From positions 3,510,001-3,574,000 of the forward strand of contig NZ_CP085442.1 of assembly GCF_023824195.1 (NCBI RefSeq): 64,000 nt of DNA, written 5' to 3'. Of this stretch, positions 44,240 to 52,941 are shown one piece after another. This stretch comes from Priestia megaterium. Its GTDB lineage: Bacteria > Bacillota > Bacilli > Bacillales > Bacillaceae_H. Position 1 is the stretch's first letter. Every line of letters starts with the position of its first letter. A model generated the notes under the pieces. The model did no database searches. It saw only the letters and a list, made by a program, of their open reading frames with translations, and was not told the DNA's origin. The position numbers were made by a program, and so were the translations under genes.

Positions 44240-44860
44240 GTGTTAGCTTTAATTCTTAAACTTACTGTCTCATTTTTTGCTGTGATGAATCCACTAGGAA
44301 ACATACCTATCTTCATCACTCTTACGAATGATTACTCCCTTCAGGAAAGGCGTCATAGCGCGAGGAAGGCTGTCATTATTTCTTTTATTATTCTTACTCT
44401 ATTCTTACTTTTAGGCGGTTTCATCTTTTCAATGTTTGGCATCACAATTCATGCTTTTCGCGTAGCGGGAGGAATTTTAATCTTTGGCATCGCATATAGT
44501 TTGCTGCATGCTAAACCGTCTAATGCACAAAGCCCTCATTCGCATGAGCAAGAAGCTGCAGCTTCTCAAAACGATATTTCGATTACTCCTCTTGCTCTTC
44601 CGATTATGGCTGGACCTGGAACAATTGCGACAGTCATGTCTCATAGCTCATATTCGATAGAAAATCTGGGGAGTGTACTCATTAGTTACACACTTATACT
44701 GGGAGTAACGTTTCTCCTTTTTTATTATTCTACATCCATTATTAACAAGCTTGGTCAGAATGGATTAAACGTTATTTCACGGTTAATGGGACTAATATTG
44801 GCTGTAATGGCTATACAGATGATTGCAGAAGGAGTTCACGGCTTATTTCCTCATCTGTAA
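44240..44860 (+). CDS. MarC-family membrane protein
   Basis: 206 residues, six TM segments. MarC signature FFAVMNPLGNIPIFITLT at the N-terminus, GGIFIFSMFGITIHAFRVAGGILIFGIAY, and TPLALPIMAGPGTIATVM in the middle. The function of MarC is unsettled; it was once linked to multiple antibiotic resistance. The start is GTG 44240 because AAAGGAG sits 8 nt upstream; the ATG at 44222 is part of that ribosome-binding region. Confidence 0.88.
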   Translation: MLALILKLTVSFFAVMNPLGNIPIFITLTNDYSLQERRHSARKAVIISFIILTLFLLLGGFIFSMFGITIHAFRVAGGILIFGIAYSLLHAKPSNAQSPHSHEQEAAASQNDISITPLALPIMAGPGTIATVMSHSSYSIENLGSVLISYTLILGVTFLLFYYSTSIINKLGQNGLNVISRLMGLILAVMAIQMIAEGVHGLFPHL

Positions 44861-44925
44861 TACTTAAGAAAACAATCATATGAATAAGCGTACGGCTTTT
44901 TGTACATATTGTATTTACTCATCCA

Positions 44926-44955
44926 TTGAATGTTATTAAATTAAAGGTGTATAAA
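44926..44955 (+). promoter_or_regulatory. promoter of a possible small RNA
   Basis: TTGAAT (44926-44931), 18-nt spacer, TATAAA (44950-44955), with no ORF downstream but a hairpin-terminator 10 nt later. Confidence 0.45.
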
Positions 44956-44961
44956 AAGCTG

Positions 44962-45031
44962 CATATTAAACAAAAGAATCCTTACCGGCACCCTGGGACT
45001 GCCTCTACTGCTGCAAGGGTTCTTTTTGTAT
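44962..45031 (+). ncRNA. candidate small RNA with a C-rich loop and terminator
   Basis: About 65-70 nt transcript inferred from the promoter at 44926-44955 and the closing stem AAGAA.CCTT / AAGG.TTCTTTTT (44968-45027). The 31-nt loop is C/G-rich (CACCCTGGGACTGCC), unlike the AT-rich surroundings. A related GCACCCAGGG sequence lies in a hairpin at 45096-45127, and the two can pair over 8 bases. Confidence 0.4.
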
Positions 45032-45095
45032 TGGATTCTTATAAGAGACATTATTTTAACTAAGAGTGTGTATTATATACAGCCCAAAATAGAAA

Positions 45096-45127
45096 GACCT
45101 ACTGCACCCAGGGTAGCTTTTTATTTT
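45096..45127 (+). terminator. weak terminator-like hairpin
   Basis: CTAC / GTAG stem around GCACCCAGGG, followed by CTTTTTATTTT. Short stem; shares its loop with the small-RNA candidate upstream. Confidence 0.35.
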
Positions 45128-45219
45128 GCCGTCTTTTAATCTAGAAGAAATATAAGATTATAGGGTATTTTATATTTGCACATGTTTCATCTTTTATCGA
45201 ATATTTGTAGAAACCACAC

Positions 45220-45270
45220 ACATCAGAAAAGCTCTCATTAATGAGAGCTTTTCTGATGTCTTTATTTTTT
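45220..45270. terminator. terminator downstream of sspH
   Basis: Perfect 20-bp palindrome (45220-45239 with 45240-45259) and T run; ends sspH from the minus strand or transcripts from the left. Confidence 0.85.
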
Positions 45271-45309
45271 CTTCCCATCCTCTATACATAAAAATGGGAG
45301 AAAAATAAA

Positions 45310-45489
45310 TTATTGTTCTGTTAGTTCAGATATAGAAACACTTTGCTTATTATTTGGTTCATCCAGGTTATGAATTGTAGCTACCTCATTTTGTTGGTCT
45401 ACATGCTCAATGTAAATACTTTTCCCATTATATATTACATTGGCCATGTCCACTGAATCGGCAATTTCTTGTGCTCTTTGTGCATCCAC
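45310..45489 (-). CDS. sspH: H-type small acid-soluble spore protein SspH
   Basis: 59 residues from a GTG start: MDAQRAQEIADSVDMANVIYNGKSIYIEHVDQQNEVATIHNLD-type sequence ending VSISELTEQ. This is the compact SspH pattern (QRAxEIxxSxxMxNVxYNGxxxYIxxVDExNxxAxIxxLDxP). SspH-type proteins are minor, spore-specific proteins made in the forespore. AAAGGAGG lies 10 nt upstream. The gene is easily missed because of its size and GTG start. Confidence 0.88.
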   Translation of the reverse strand: MDAQRAQEIADSVDMANVIYNGKSIYIEHVDQQNEVATIHNLDEPNNKQSVSISELTEQ

Positions 45490-45835
45490 CTTTATCTAGC
45501 CTCCTTTTTATTTATGACAGTGAAAGTATTTGTTTTTAATTAATTTTTATGCATCTAATTCCCCTATATAAAATCAATTTTAATTTTTCAAATGAGACAT
45601 TAAGTAGTAAAGAGAATCTCGATAAATGAATAAAATTTATTAAAGGATTTGCAAAACTTTTAGTGTAGTATATAGACCATAAAGCAGGCGGTATTCAATG
45701 TCATCAACTAGCTTATTTAATACAAAAGAAAATCAGCAGCATAGTAGCGGGGCTTGTTTTTTTGTGGTAAAATCTATAGCTTCATAAAATCATTATGTCA
45801 TTTGTTGATGAGTTGATCAAAGGAGGAGCTGTTAC
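45490..45835. other. intergenic region
   Basis: 346 nt, AT-rich. A possible 29-codon ORF (45699-45788, MSSTSLFNTKENQQHSSG...) lacks a convincing ribosome-binding site, so I do not annotate it. AAAGGAGGAG of the downstream gene lies at 45820-45829. Confidence 0.4.
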
Positions 45836-46042
45836 ATGAATAAAATCAGAGTTTACACCTTGGTAGATGGAAGTGAGCGAACCATCAAAATGAAAAAAAG
45901 AATGACATTAAGAGAAGAGATGAATATCTTAAGGATAAGAGAGTCAGATATATTACATATAAAATTAATTTCAGAGGATAAAAATAGAAGGTTAGATACA
46001 TGGACTGAAACACTTACTAGTAGTGGATTTTATCGTATATAG
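45836..46042 (+). CDS. small basic protein of unknown function
   Basis: 68 residues, MNKIRVYTLVDGSERTIKMKKRMTLREEMNILRIRESDILHI..., highly charged, one or two helices predicted by eye, no TM segment. AAAGGAGGAG lies 7 nt before the ATG, so expression is likely. No family recognised. Confidence 0.65.
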   Translation: MNKIRVYTLVDGSERTIKMKKRMTLREEMNILRIRESDILHIKLISEDKNRRLDTWTETLTSSGFYRI

Positions 46043-46199
46043 TTCAAATTGAAAATGAACAATGTAAGCCAGGAAAAAGACCCTTTTATCTTACATATGA
46101 AAATAACGTTAAACATATTTTATTTGTAAAAGATCCACTTATTATTTACCTTGTAGGCAAACAATTTATTTTGCTACTTAAAATAATGCCTCTTAAAGT

Positions 46200-46243
46200 A
46201 AAGAAGCTATCTCCTTCATTATTTGAGATAGCTTTTTATTTTA
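46200..46243. terminator. terminator between small convergent genes
   Basis: AAGCTATCTC / GAGATAGCTT with 11-nt loop and TTTTATTTT. Confidence 0.75.
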
Positions 46244-46252
46244 TTATTCAGT

Positions 46253-46342
46253 TTAATCTTCTTCTGGAATCTTAATTAAAATGGCTATAGCTATTGTTGT
46301 CAAAAATATAACCCCTAAAGTTATCAATAGACTCGTACTCAT
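46253..46342 (-). CDS. 29-residue single-TM peptide
   Basis: MSTSLLITLGVIFLTTIAIAILIKIPEED-like peptide: one TM helix and an acidic tail. GATGAGG lies 4-5 nt before the ATG and a terminator lies just downstream. Size and layout resemble small accessory subunits of transporters or oxidases (MetS- or CydS-like), but no partner gene is adjacent. Low certainty. Confidence 0.4.
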   Translation of the reverse strand: MSTSLLITLGVIFLTTIAIAILIKIPEED

Positions 46343-46500
46343 GTGCCTCATCTACCCTTCTATCTTCATCCCTATGATTCCATTTTAGCAGAGGAAATTA
46401 GTTAATAAAATTGGAAATGATAGCGTTTTACTAAAAATTTTATACATGTTAAAATAATTTAGTTGGTTTAATATTCCTTCCTACCCTCGGTTTACATTCG

Positions 46501-46776
46501 TTATTTACGAATCTGTTCAATCTCTTCTTCTGTAAGCTCAGTTAATTCAGATATTGTTTGGTTATCCATACCTTTTTGTACCATTCTTAACGTCACTCTC
46601 TTAATAGCTCTTTTTTCCCCTTGTTTTTCAGCTTTTTTTAATGTCAATTTTTCATCTACTTGGAATTCCTGGTTTACTTCATAAGTCATTAAAATTTGTG
46701 GATCCTCAGTTACACGTGCCCATTCATTCATCGCATTTTTCAAAGTTTGATCTTTCTCCATGACAACTTCCTCCAA
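46501..46776 (-). pseudogene. C-terminal fragment of an Rpn-family (PD-(D/E)XK) nuclease/transposase-like gene
   Basis: 91 residues that match only the C-terminal region of Rpn-type proteins: NAMNEWARVTEDPQILMTYEVNQEFQVDEKLTLKKAEKQGEKRAI ... LRMVQKGMDNQTISELTELTEEEIEQIRK. The nuclease domain that should precede it (about 200 residues) is absent; the upstream 340 nt contain no recognisable remains. Likely a decayed mobile-type gene. Confidence 0.7.
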
Positions 46777-47118
46777 AAATGAGTAAAATCTTCATCTCTT
46801 GACACATTAAACAACAGTAATTGTTTCACTAATTATGTGTCCTTTTTACGATACTATTCTCACTTATTCCAAAATCAAATTAATCCCATAAAGCTTGTCC
46901 GTTCACCCTAAAACTAAAAAAGAAAAATTACTGCATTAGGTGAGGAATAGGTAGTAATGTAAGATGTGCTCGGTTGTTTATATGCTGGAGTTAGCCTAGT
47001 GGTAAATAGGGCTTTGATTCAGAAGCAAATAACAATTTATTTATTTAATTTATATGTTTTTTTCTTATAGTTGCACATATTAAAAACAATACTAGATGAA
47101 AGCGAGATGAGATAAGTA
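46777..47118. other. gene-poor stretch with a tRNA-like fragment
   Basis: 342 nt. No ORF. Contains a tRNA(Gln)-like 5' half at 46985-47024, without a matching 3' half. Confidence 0.4.
46985..47024 (+). other. tRNA(Gln)-like 5'-half fragment
   Basis: Reads TGGAGTTAGCCTAGTGGTAA then GGGCTTTGATTC: acceptor-start, D-arm and anticodon-loop pattern (TTTGAxT, anticodon TTG) as in Bacillus tRNA(Gln), from memory. The T-arm and 3' acceptor are missing, so it is not functional. Could be a remnant of a past recombination or integration event. Confidence 0.35.
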
Positions 47119-47274
47119 ATGTCAAAACAAGGGATACAGAAAAAGAATCAGACAAGAGAGCAAATAGAGAAGCAAGATAAAAGAAATGATGTTGAATTAG
47201 GTAATGAATTTCAAATTGGCAACACAAGTTCCCAGAGCCAGAAAAAAAGTGGACGTCAAGTAAATAAAAAATAA
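47119..47274 (+). CDS. small Lys/Gln/Asn-rich protein, possibly a diverged spore protein
   Basis: 51 residues, MSKQGIQKKNQTREQIEKQDKRNDVELGNEFQIGNTSSQSQ..., ending KSGRQVNKK. Very hydrophilic, no TM. Composition and the GNEFQIGNTSS stretch recall gamma-type small acid-soluble spore proteins (TEFASET cleavage site), but the match is weak. Ribosome-binding site is poor (GAGATGAG). A good terminator follows, which supports a real transcript. Confidence 0.45.
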   Translation: MSKQGIQKKNQTREQIEKQDKRNDVELGNEFQIGNTSSQSQKKSGRQVNKK

Positions 47275-47599
47275 ACTCAATCTTTCGAGGATAATAAGAA
47301 ACCTCAGTTCAAATTTATGACTTGAACTGAGGTTTCTTTTATAGAGTGAAGAAGACTTATGTGCAAAAGAGGAACCAAGCTAAAGAGAATTTAAATTCTA
47401 TTATGAAAACAGAATTAAAATAAAAAAGAAAGTATATCACATTAGATAATCGTTAAGTAATGAGGAAATATTTTTTTGGAAACCACCTGTCCAAAATCAA
47501 GTCAAATTCATTCATCACCTATTTGGATTAGTTTCACAAAGTTGAATATTAATGGGATATTATATACTTGTTTCAAACAAATGTAATTTACGCACCAAA
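47275..47599. other. intergenic region before the catabolic cluster
   Basis: 325 nt. Holds the terminator at 47300-47341; otherwise AT-rich with no gene I can support. Confidence 0.45.
47300..47341 (+). terminator. terminator of the small Lys/Gln-rich protein gene
   Basis: AACCTCAGTTCAA / TTGAACTGAGGTT, 8-nt loop, then TCTTTT. Confidence 0.85.
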
Positions 47600-48214
47600 T
47601 TATAAATAGAGTCCTTTAATATAAATAGACGCGATATTCTTAGCAATTTGTTCTACAGGGTGCTCATATTCATTACGAACAATTTCCCAAAGGTACATTT
47701 CATTAGTGAAAAACCACCCTCTTGCTACTAACTCGTTATGTACATCTTTACGTGCTAATCCATTGCGCTGCGCATAGGCAATGTCTTGTGAAATTCGTTG
47801 AATAAACTTTTCCCGAATGTTCTTCCATTTCTCTGAAACGAGAGGAGAAATGCCAATAGCCTGCTCAAACACTTGCAGCATTTTTCGTTCATCCTCAGCC
47901 ATTTTTAAAAATTCATTTGTTTGTTTATGAATCATTCCTTCTGCTTCATTTACAGATGCGGGTAAAAATGCAGCCTCGGCAATTTCATAAAATTTCTCCA
48001 TAACATTCTCCATTAATACAACTAAAAAGTCTTCTTTTCCTTCGAAATGAACATATGCAGTACCATACCCAACCCTTGCCTTTTTTATTATTTGAGTGAT
48101 AGTTGCTTTGTGAAAACCTTCTTGTATAAATACTTCTCTTGCAGCTTCTAATAATTTTTGTCGAGTCTTTATTGAACGTAAATGCCGTTTATCTGCAATG
48201 TTATTTTCATTCAT
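47600..48214 (-). CDS. TetR-family regulator of the kynurenine operon (probable)
   Basis: 204 residues. N-terminal TetR helix-turn-helix: RQKLLEAAREVFIQEGFHKATITQIIKKARVGYGTAYVHFEGKEDFLVVLME. The C-terminal ligand domain (about 70-200) is all-helical and aromatic-rich. Divergent from kynU with a 189-nt gap that carries a perfect inverted repeat over the kynU -35 box, so it is probably a repressor that leaves DNA when a tryptophan metabolite (e.g. kynurenine) binds; the ligand is inferred. Not related to KynR (Lrp-type) of proteobacteria. Confidence 0.88.
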   Translation of the reverse strand: MNENNIADKRHLRSIKTRQKLLEAAREVFIQEGFHKATITQIIKKARVGYGTAYVHFEGKEDFLVVLMENVMEKFYEIAEAAFLPASVNEAEGMIHKQTNEFLKMAEDERKMLQVFEQAIGISPLVSEKWKNIREKFIQRISQDIAYAQRNGLARKDVHNELVARGWFFTNEMYLWEIVRNEYEHPVEQIAKNIASIYIKGLYL

Positions 48215-48332
48215 TAAGGTTCATTCCTCCCTATCCGTTTTACTCTCTAGGATATAGAAGTTTTCACAAAACTAAAAGAAATAAAGAGAATTTATTACAA
48301 AAATTATTTTTTTAATTTTCAAAATTATATTA

Positions 48333-48362
48333 TTGACACTATGTCATATTCTTTGTTACGAT
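48333..48362 (+). promoter_or_regulatory. kyn operon promoter with overlapping inverted repeat
   Basis: TTGACA (48333-48338), 18-nt spacer, TACGAT (48357-48362). The perfect inverted repeat TGACA-CTA-TGTCA (48334-48346) overlaps the -35 box, an ideal position for repression by the divergent TetR protein. Confidence 0.6.
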
Positions 48363-48403
48363 TCTTCTAGGATACATATTAAGTAATGCAGAGGAGGAAA
48401 ATT

Positions 48404-49690
48404 ATGCAATTAAATACCTTTAAACCCACACTAGAGTATGCAAAACAGTTAGATCAAGAAGACTCACTTTCAAGTTTTCGGGATGAATTTTATTTAAAGC
48501 CTCATTCAATATATATGGATGGAAACTCATTGGGGCTTCTTTCTAAAAGAGCTGAACGCAGACTTATAGAAGTTTTAAATGATTGGAAAGAACAAGGAAT
48601 TGATGGATGGACTCAGGGGAAACACCCATGGTTTTCCTTGTCCGAAAAATTAGGTGAAATGAGTGCGCCATTAGTTGGGGCTTCCAGCGAAGAAGTCATT
48701 GTAACTGGTTCGACGACGGTTAACCTTCATCAGCTTGTAGCTACTTTCTACAACCCAAAAGGAACACGCACAAAGATCTTAGCTGATGAATTGACCTTCC
48801 CATCTGATATTTATGCGCTTCAAAGTCAGCTGCGAACCCATGGATACAGTCCAGATACTCACCTTATACGTGTAAAAAGCCGCGATGGCCGTTTTTTAGA
48901 AGAAGATGACATTATTGAGGCTATGACGGATGAGATTGCTTTAATTATCTTACCGACTGTACTCTATCGCAGCGGCCAAATATTAGATATGGAACGGTTG
49001 ACGGCTGAAGCACACAAACGTGGAATTTTGATTGGATTTGATGGCTGCCACTCTATTGGTGCGATTCCTCACTCCTTTAGTAAATGGGATGTTGACTTTG
49101 CATATTGGTGTAATTATAAGCACTTAAACGGTGGACCTGGCTGTGTAGGCGGTTTATATGTAAATAAAAAACATTTTGGAACAGCACCTGGTTTAGCAGG
49201 CTGGTTTAGTTCAAAAAAAGAAAAGCAGTTTGATATGGAGCACACATTAACACCTGCTGATTCAGCCGGTGCTTATCAAATTGGAACACCCCATGTTTTA
49301 AGTCTTGCGCCTTTAATTGGATCGCTAGAAATTTTTACTGAGGCTGGTATAGATAATATTCGATTTAAATCTCTTAAAATCAATCATTATTTAATGTATT
49401 TATTAGAAAAAGAGCTCAGTGGCTTCAATTTTACCCTTGGAAGCCCTAAAGAAGATAAAAAGCGTGGAGGGCACGTAAGTCTTGAACATAAGGAAGCAGC
49501 ACGCATTTGTAAAGCATTAAAAGAGAATGGTATCATTCCAGATTTTCGCGCTCCAAATATTATTCGTCTTGCTCCTGTTGCTCTTTACACTTCTTATACA
49601 GAAGTCTGGGAAGTAGTACAAACTTTGAAGAAAATTATGAATGATAAAGAATATGAAAAATTTAAAAATGAACGTGAAGTAGTGGCATAA
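48404..49690 (+). CDS. kynU: kynureninase KynU
   Basis: 428 residues, the bacterial length. PLP-dependent aspartate-aminotransferase fold; the Schiff-base Lys is in [12 protein letters not shown] (about 235), the phosphate-binding region in [12 protein letters not shown], and [14 protein letters not shown] at the N-terminus is typical. It splits L-kynurenine into anthranilate and L-alanine. First gene of kynU-permease-kynA-kynB. Start ATG 48404 behind GAGGAGG; a reading 6 codons longer overlaps this site. Confidence 0.96.
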   Translation: MQLNTFKPTLEYAKQLDQEDSLSSFRDEFYLKPHSIYMDGNSLGLLSKRAERRLIEVLNDWKEQGIDGWTQGKHPWFSLSEKLGEMSAPLVGASSEEVIVTGSTTVNLHQLVATFYNPKGTRTKILADELTFPSDIYALQSQLRTHGYSPDTHLIRVKSRDGRFLEEDDIIEAMTDEIALIILPTVLYRSGQILDMERLTAEAHKRGILIGFDGCHSIGAIPHSFSKWDVDFAYWCNYKHLNGGPGCVGGLYVNKKHFGTAPGLAGWFSSKKEKQFDMEHTLTPADSAGAYQIGTPHVLSLAPLIGSLEIFTEAGIDNIRFKSLKINHYLMYLLEKELSGFNFTLGSPKEDKKRGGHVSLEHKEAARICKALKENGIIPDFRAPNIIRLAPVALYTSYTEVWEVVQTLKKIMNDKEYEKFKNEREVVA

Positions 49691-49819
49691 AACCTAAACT
49701 ACTTGTTTTTCTAACAAAAAAGTAAGCGCTTTCTAAACTTTAAGAAGACTATTTATAAAACGTAAAATATTTAGATATGCAGCCAAAACATTATTTTGAA
49801 ACTATGAGGGAGATGAAAT

Positions 49820-51262
49820 ATGAAAACCCACAATACTCAATTGCCAAACAAAAATGAAGCAGAAAAGGGATTAAAACGAAATTTAAAAACAAGTCAATTA
49901 ACAATGATTTCAATGGGCTGTGCAATTGGCACTGGACTATTCTTAGGCAGTGGACTTGCGATTCAAACAGCTGGACCTAGTGTATTGGTTAGTTATGCCT
50001 TAGGAGCTTTTGTTGTATTACTTTTAATGGGCTGTTTGGCAGAAATGACTGTCGCCCACCCTACTTCTGGATCGTTTGGAACAATTTCTGAAAAATATGT
50101 GCACCCCATGGCAGGTTTTTTGGTTCGCTATTCATATTGGATAGCCAACGTTCTCGCCGTTGGAGTAGAAGTAAGTGCAATAGCCGTGTATATGAAGTAC
50201 TGGTTTCCAAGCGTTCCGGGTATTGTCTGGATTTTAGTGTTTGCTATTATACTAATCTATGTAAACGCAACTAGTGTTAATACGTTTGCTACTTTTGAGT
50301 ATTGGTTTTCTATGATAAAAATTAGTGCAATTGTGGGCTTTATTCTTTTAGGGTCCTATATTCTATTTGGAACAGATGCACGTCCTAATATGGGTACAGG
50401 TAATTTTGTAAATGATGGTGGATTCCTTCCTTTCGGGTGGTGGGGAATGTGGGTAGCTGTCTTTATTTCCCTCTTTAGTTTCTTAGGAACAGAAATGATT
50501 GCAGTTACAGCTGGAGAAGCAAAAGAGCCTGATATAGCCGTTCCGAAGGCTTTAAAAGCAACTGTGTTTCGTTTAACTACTTTTTACGTTTTGACTATAG
50601 GCATCATGTTAATGATTGTTCCATGGAAGTTAGCTCAAGTTGATAAAAGTCCATTTGTGAAAGTAATGGAAATTCTGAATATCCCGGCTGCCTCTGGAAT
50701 CATGAATTTTATTATTTTAACGGCTGCTTTATCAGCTATGAATAGTCAGTTATATGCTTCAACACGTATGATGTTCTCACTCTCTCAAAGTAAACATGCG
50801 CCAACTTTTTTAGGGAGACTAAGCAAGAAAGGTGTACCGCTATGGGCCCTTGCTGTATCAACTCTGGGCATTTTTCTTGCTGCAGCAGTTAATGGACTGC
50901 TCCCAAGCTCTTCATATGCCTTCATGATGGGTATTTCAATGTTCGGAGCTATGTTCACATGGCTTATGATATTTGTTTCTCACCTATACTTTCGAAAAAA
51001 ATGGGAGAAATTAGGTGGAAGGAAATTACCCGTAAGAATGCTTGGTTTCCCTTATTTAACGATTTTAGGAGCTATCTTATTACTCGGTTTGATGATTACA
51101 ACTTGGTTTACAGATTTTAAAATTATGCTTCAGTTTGGAATTCCTTGGTTAGCATTCTTATCAATTGTTTATTTTATCTCTAAAAAAAGAAAAGTTAACC
51201 ATCATTTTGTAGAAGATATGGCTAATAGCAACTTGAAAGAGGAATTAGAGGAATTACGTTAA
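49820..51262 (+). CDS. amino-acid permease (APC family), probable tryptophan or kynurenine importer
   Basis: 480 residues, 12 TM segments. APC signature at TM1: TSQLTMISMGCAIGTGLFLGSGLAIQTAGPSVLVSYALGA, and GTEMIAVTAGEAKEPDIAVPKALK in TM6-7, as in AroP/GABA permease-type transporters (AAT subfamily). The location between kynU and kynA indicates uptake of tryptophan or a related aromatic amino acid. GAGGGAG lies 7 nt before the ATG. Confidence 0.88.
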   Translation: MKTHNTQLPNKNEAEKGLKRNLKTSQLTMISMGCAIGTGLFLGSGLAIQTAGPSVLVSYALGAFVVLLLMGCLAEMTVAHPTSGSFGTISEKYVHPMAGFLVRYSYWIANVLAVGVEVSAIAVYMKYWFPSVPGIVWILVFAIILIYVNATSVNTFATFEYWFSMIKISAIVGFILLGSYILFGTDARPNMGTGNFVNDGGFLPFGWWGMWVAVFISLFSFLGTEMIAVTAGEAKEPDIAVPKALKATVFRLTTFYVLTIGIMLMIVPWKLAQVDKSPFVKVMEILNIPAASGIMNFIILTAALSAMNSQLYASTRMMFSLSQSKHAPTFLGRLSKKGVPLWALAVSTLGIFLAAAVNGLLPSSSYAFMMGISMFGAMFTWLMIFVSHLYFRKKWEKLGGRKLPVRMLGFPYLTILGAILLLGLMITTWFTDFKIMLQFGIPWLAFLSIVYFISKKRKVNHHFVEDMANSNLKEELEELR

Positions 51263-51310
51263 AGTTCGTCATTTAAAAGTTATTTTACATAAAAATAAGG
51301 GGGATACAAA

Positions 51311-52165
51311 ATGAAAACGGCAAATAATAAGGAACCAAATGCAATTGAACTAGAGAAAGAACTTCAAACGGACTTTCAGAAAGCTATGTCGTACGGAGAT
51401 TACCTGCACCTTGATAAAATATTATCTAGTCAGCATAGACTTTCTAATCACCATGATGAAATGCTGTTTATTGTCATCCATCAAGCTAGTGAACTATGGA
51501 TGAAACTAATTATACATGAGGTAACAGCTGCTATTCAGTGCATCCGTGCTAATAACCTGGAACCTTCATTTAAAATGTTATCACGTGTTTCAAGAATTCA
51601 GCAGCAGCTAATTCAATCTTGGAGTGTTCTCTCTACATTAACACCAGCAGAGTACATGGAATTTAGAGATAAATTAGGTCAATCTTCTGGATTTCAATCT
51701 TATCAAAATCGCCTAATAGAATTTGCTTTAGGAAATAAAAATGTCCATACACTATCTGTTTACCAGCATGACACAGATTTGTATCAAAAAATGCAAACGG
51801 CTCTTCATGAGCCTAGTATCTATGATGCTGCTATTAATGCTCTTATGAAACGCGGACTGCCGATAGATCAAGAAATCTTACAAAGAGATTGTTCACAGCC
51901 TTATGAACCGAATGCCAGTGTAGAGGATGCGTGGCTAACTGTATACCGGAATGTAGATCAGTATTGGGACTTATACGAATTAGCAGAAAAATTAGTCGAT
52001 ATCGGAAATCAACAGCAAATGTGGCGATTTAGTCATATGAGTACAGTAGAAAGAATTATTGGAAACAAACAAGGTACAGGCGGATCTTCTGGAGTGAATT
52101 ACTTAAAGAGAGCTCTGGATCAGCACTTCTTTCCAGAACTATGGAGCCTGCGAACTAAGTTATAA
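51311..52165 (+). CDS. kynA: tryptophan 2,3-dioxygenase KynA
   Basis: 284 residues, all-helical haem enzyme. Substrate site [13 protein letters not shown] (about 52-64), [17 protein letters not shown], and haem-ligand His in [29 protein letters not shown] (about 241). It opens the indole ring with O2, giving N-formylkynurenine. Third gene of the operon. AAGGGGG lies upstream of the start. Confidence 0.96.
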   Translation: MKTANNKEPNAIELEKELQTDFQKAMSYGDYLHLDKILSSQHRLSNHHDEMLFIVIHQASELWMKLIIHEVTAAIQCIRANNLEPSFKMLSRVSRIQQQLIQSWSVLSTLTPAEYMEFRDKLGQSSGFQSYQNRLIEFALGNKNVHTLSVYQHDTDLYQKMQTALHEPSIYDAAINALMKRGLPIDQEILQRDCSQPYEPNASVEDAWLTVYRNVDQYWDLYELAEKLVDIGNQQQMWRFSHMSTVERIIGNKQGTGGSSGVNYLKRALDQHFFPELWSLRTKL

Positions 52166-52197
52166 ATATTCTATAAAAAGATAGAGAGGTAGTAAGA

Positions 52198-52824
52198 ATG
52201 AGCAGATGGATTGATATTTCACAACCTCTAGACGAAAAAATAGCAGGATGGCCTGGTGATACTCCCTTTTCTTATGAAGTGAATTGGAGTAAAGAAGAGA
52301 CCGGTTCTGTAAATGTTGGAAAAATAACAATGAGTATCCATACCGGCACTCATATCGATGCACCTTTTCATTTCGATAATCAGGGAAAAAAGGTTATAGA
52401 TTTAGACTTAGATTTATATATTGGACGTACAAAAGTTGTCCATATCCCAGCTAATAAGAGCATTGGAATAAATGAATTGTCAGATGTTGATTTAAAAGGT
52501 GTTACACGCTTATTGATTCGAACAGAAGCATGGCAAGACCGAAGTGTTTTCCCTGAAACCATTCCTTATATTGAACCAAGCTTAGCTCCTTACCTTGCTA
52601 AGCTTGGAATTCGCCTGCTAGGAATTGATTTACCTTCAGTAGATCCACTCGATAGTAAAGAACTAGCTGCTCACCATGAACTTGCATACCACGAAATTCA
52701 TATTTTAGAAGGTGTTGTACTAGATAAAATCCCTTCAGGGGACTATGAACTAATCGCAGCTCCTCTTCCTCTAGCTGAAGCTGATGGAAGTCCTGTGCGT
52801 GCGCTTCTGAAAAAAATCAACTAA
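52198..52824 (+). CDS. kynB: kynurenine formamidase KynB
   Basis: 208 residues, cyclase-like metal hydrolase. The zinc-site motif is HTGTHIDAPFHF (HxGTHxDxPxHF, about 46-57), with ISQPLDEKIAGWPGD at the N-terminus and AHHELAYHEIHILEG late. It hydrolyses N-formylkynurenine to kynurenine and formate. Starts 33 nt behind kynA; a terminator follows the operon. AGAGAGGT precedes the ATG. Confidence 0.95.
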   Translation: MSRWIDISQPLDEKIAGWPGDTPFSYEVNWSKEETGSVNVGKITMSIHTGTHIDAPFHFDNQGKKVIDLDLDLYIGRTKVVHIPANKSIGINELSDVDLKGVTRLLIRTEAWQDRSVFPETIPYIEPSLAPYLAKLGIRLLGIDLPSVDPLDSKELAAHHELAYHEIHILEGVVLDKIPSGDYELIAAPLPLAEADGSPVRALLKKIN

Positions 52825-52877
52825 CTTAAATCAACTATTGAAAGAACGAATCTTTTTCCTTAGATAGTTTCTGATGT

Positions 52878-52919
52878 ATATAAAAAAGAACGGTATATAA
52901 ACATACCGCTCTTTTTTTA
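52878..52919. terminator. bidirectional terminator between the kyn and meta-cleavage operons
   Basis: AAGAACGGTAT / ATACCGCTCTT (one mismatch), 6-nt loop, T run on the plus strand and A/T run on the other. Confidence 0.8.
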
Positions 52920-52941
52920 TAGCTAATCAAATTTTTTCAAC

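Noticed and set aside
45699..45788. 29-codon ORF starting MSSTSLFNTKENQ
   Set aside because: No convincing ribosome-binding site or similarity; could be chance.
46985..47024. Functional tRNA gene
   Set aside because: Only the D-arm and anticodon-like part is present; T-arm and 3' acceptor strand are absent, so it is listed only as a fragment.
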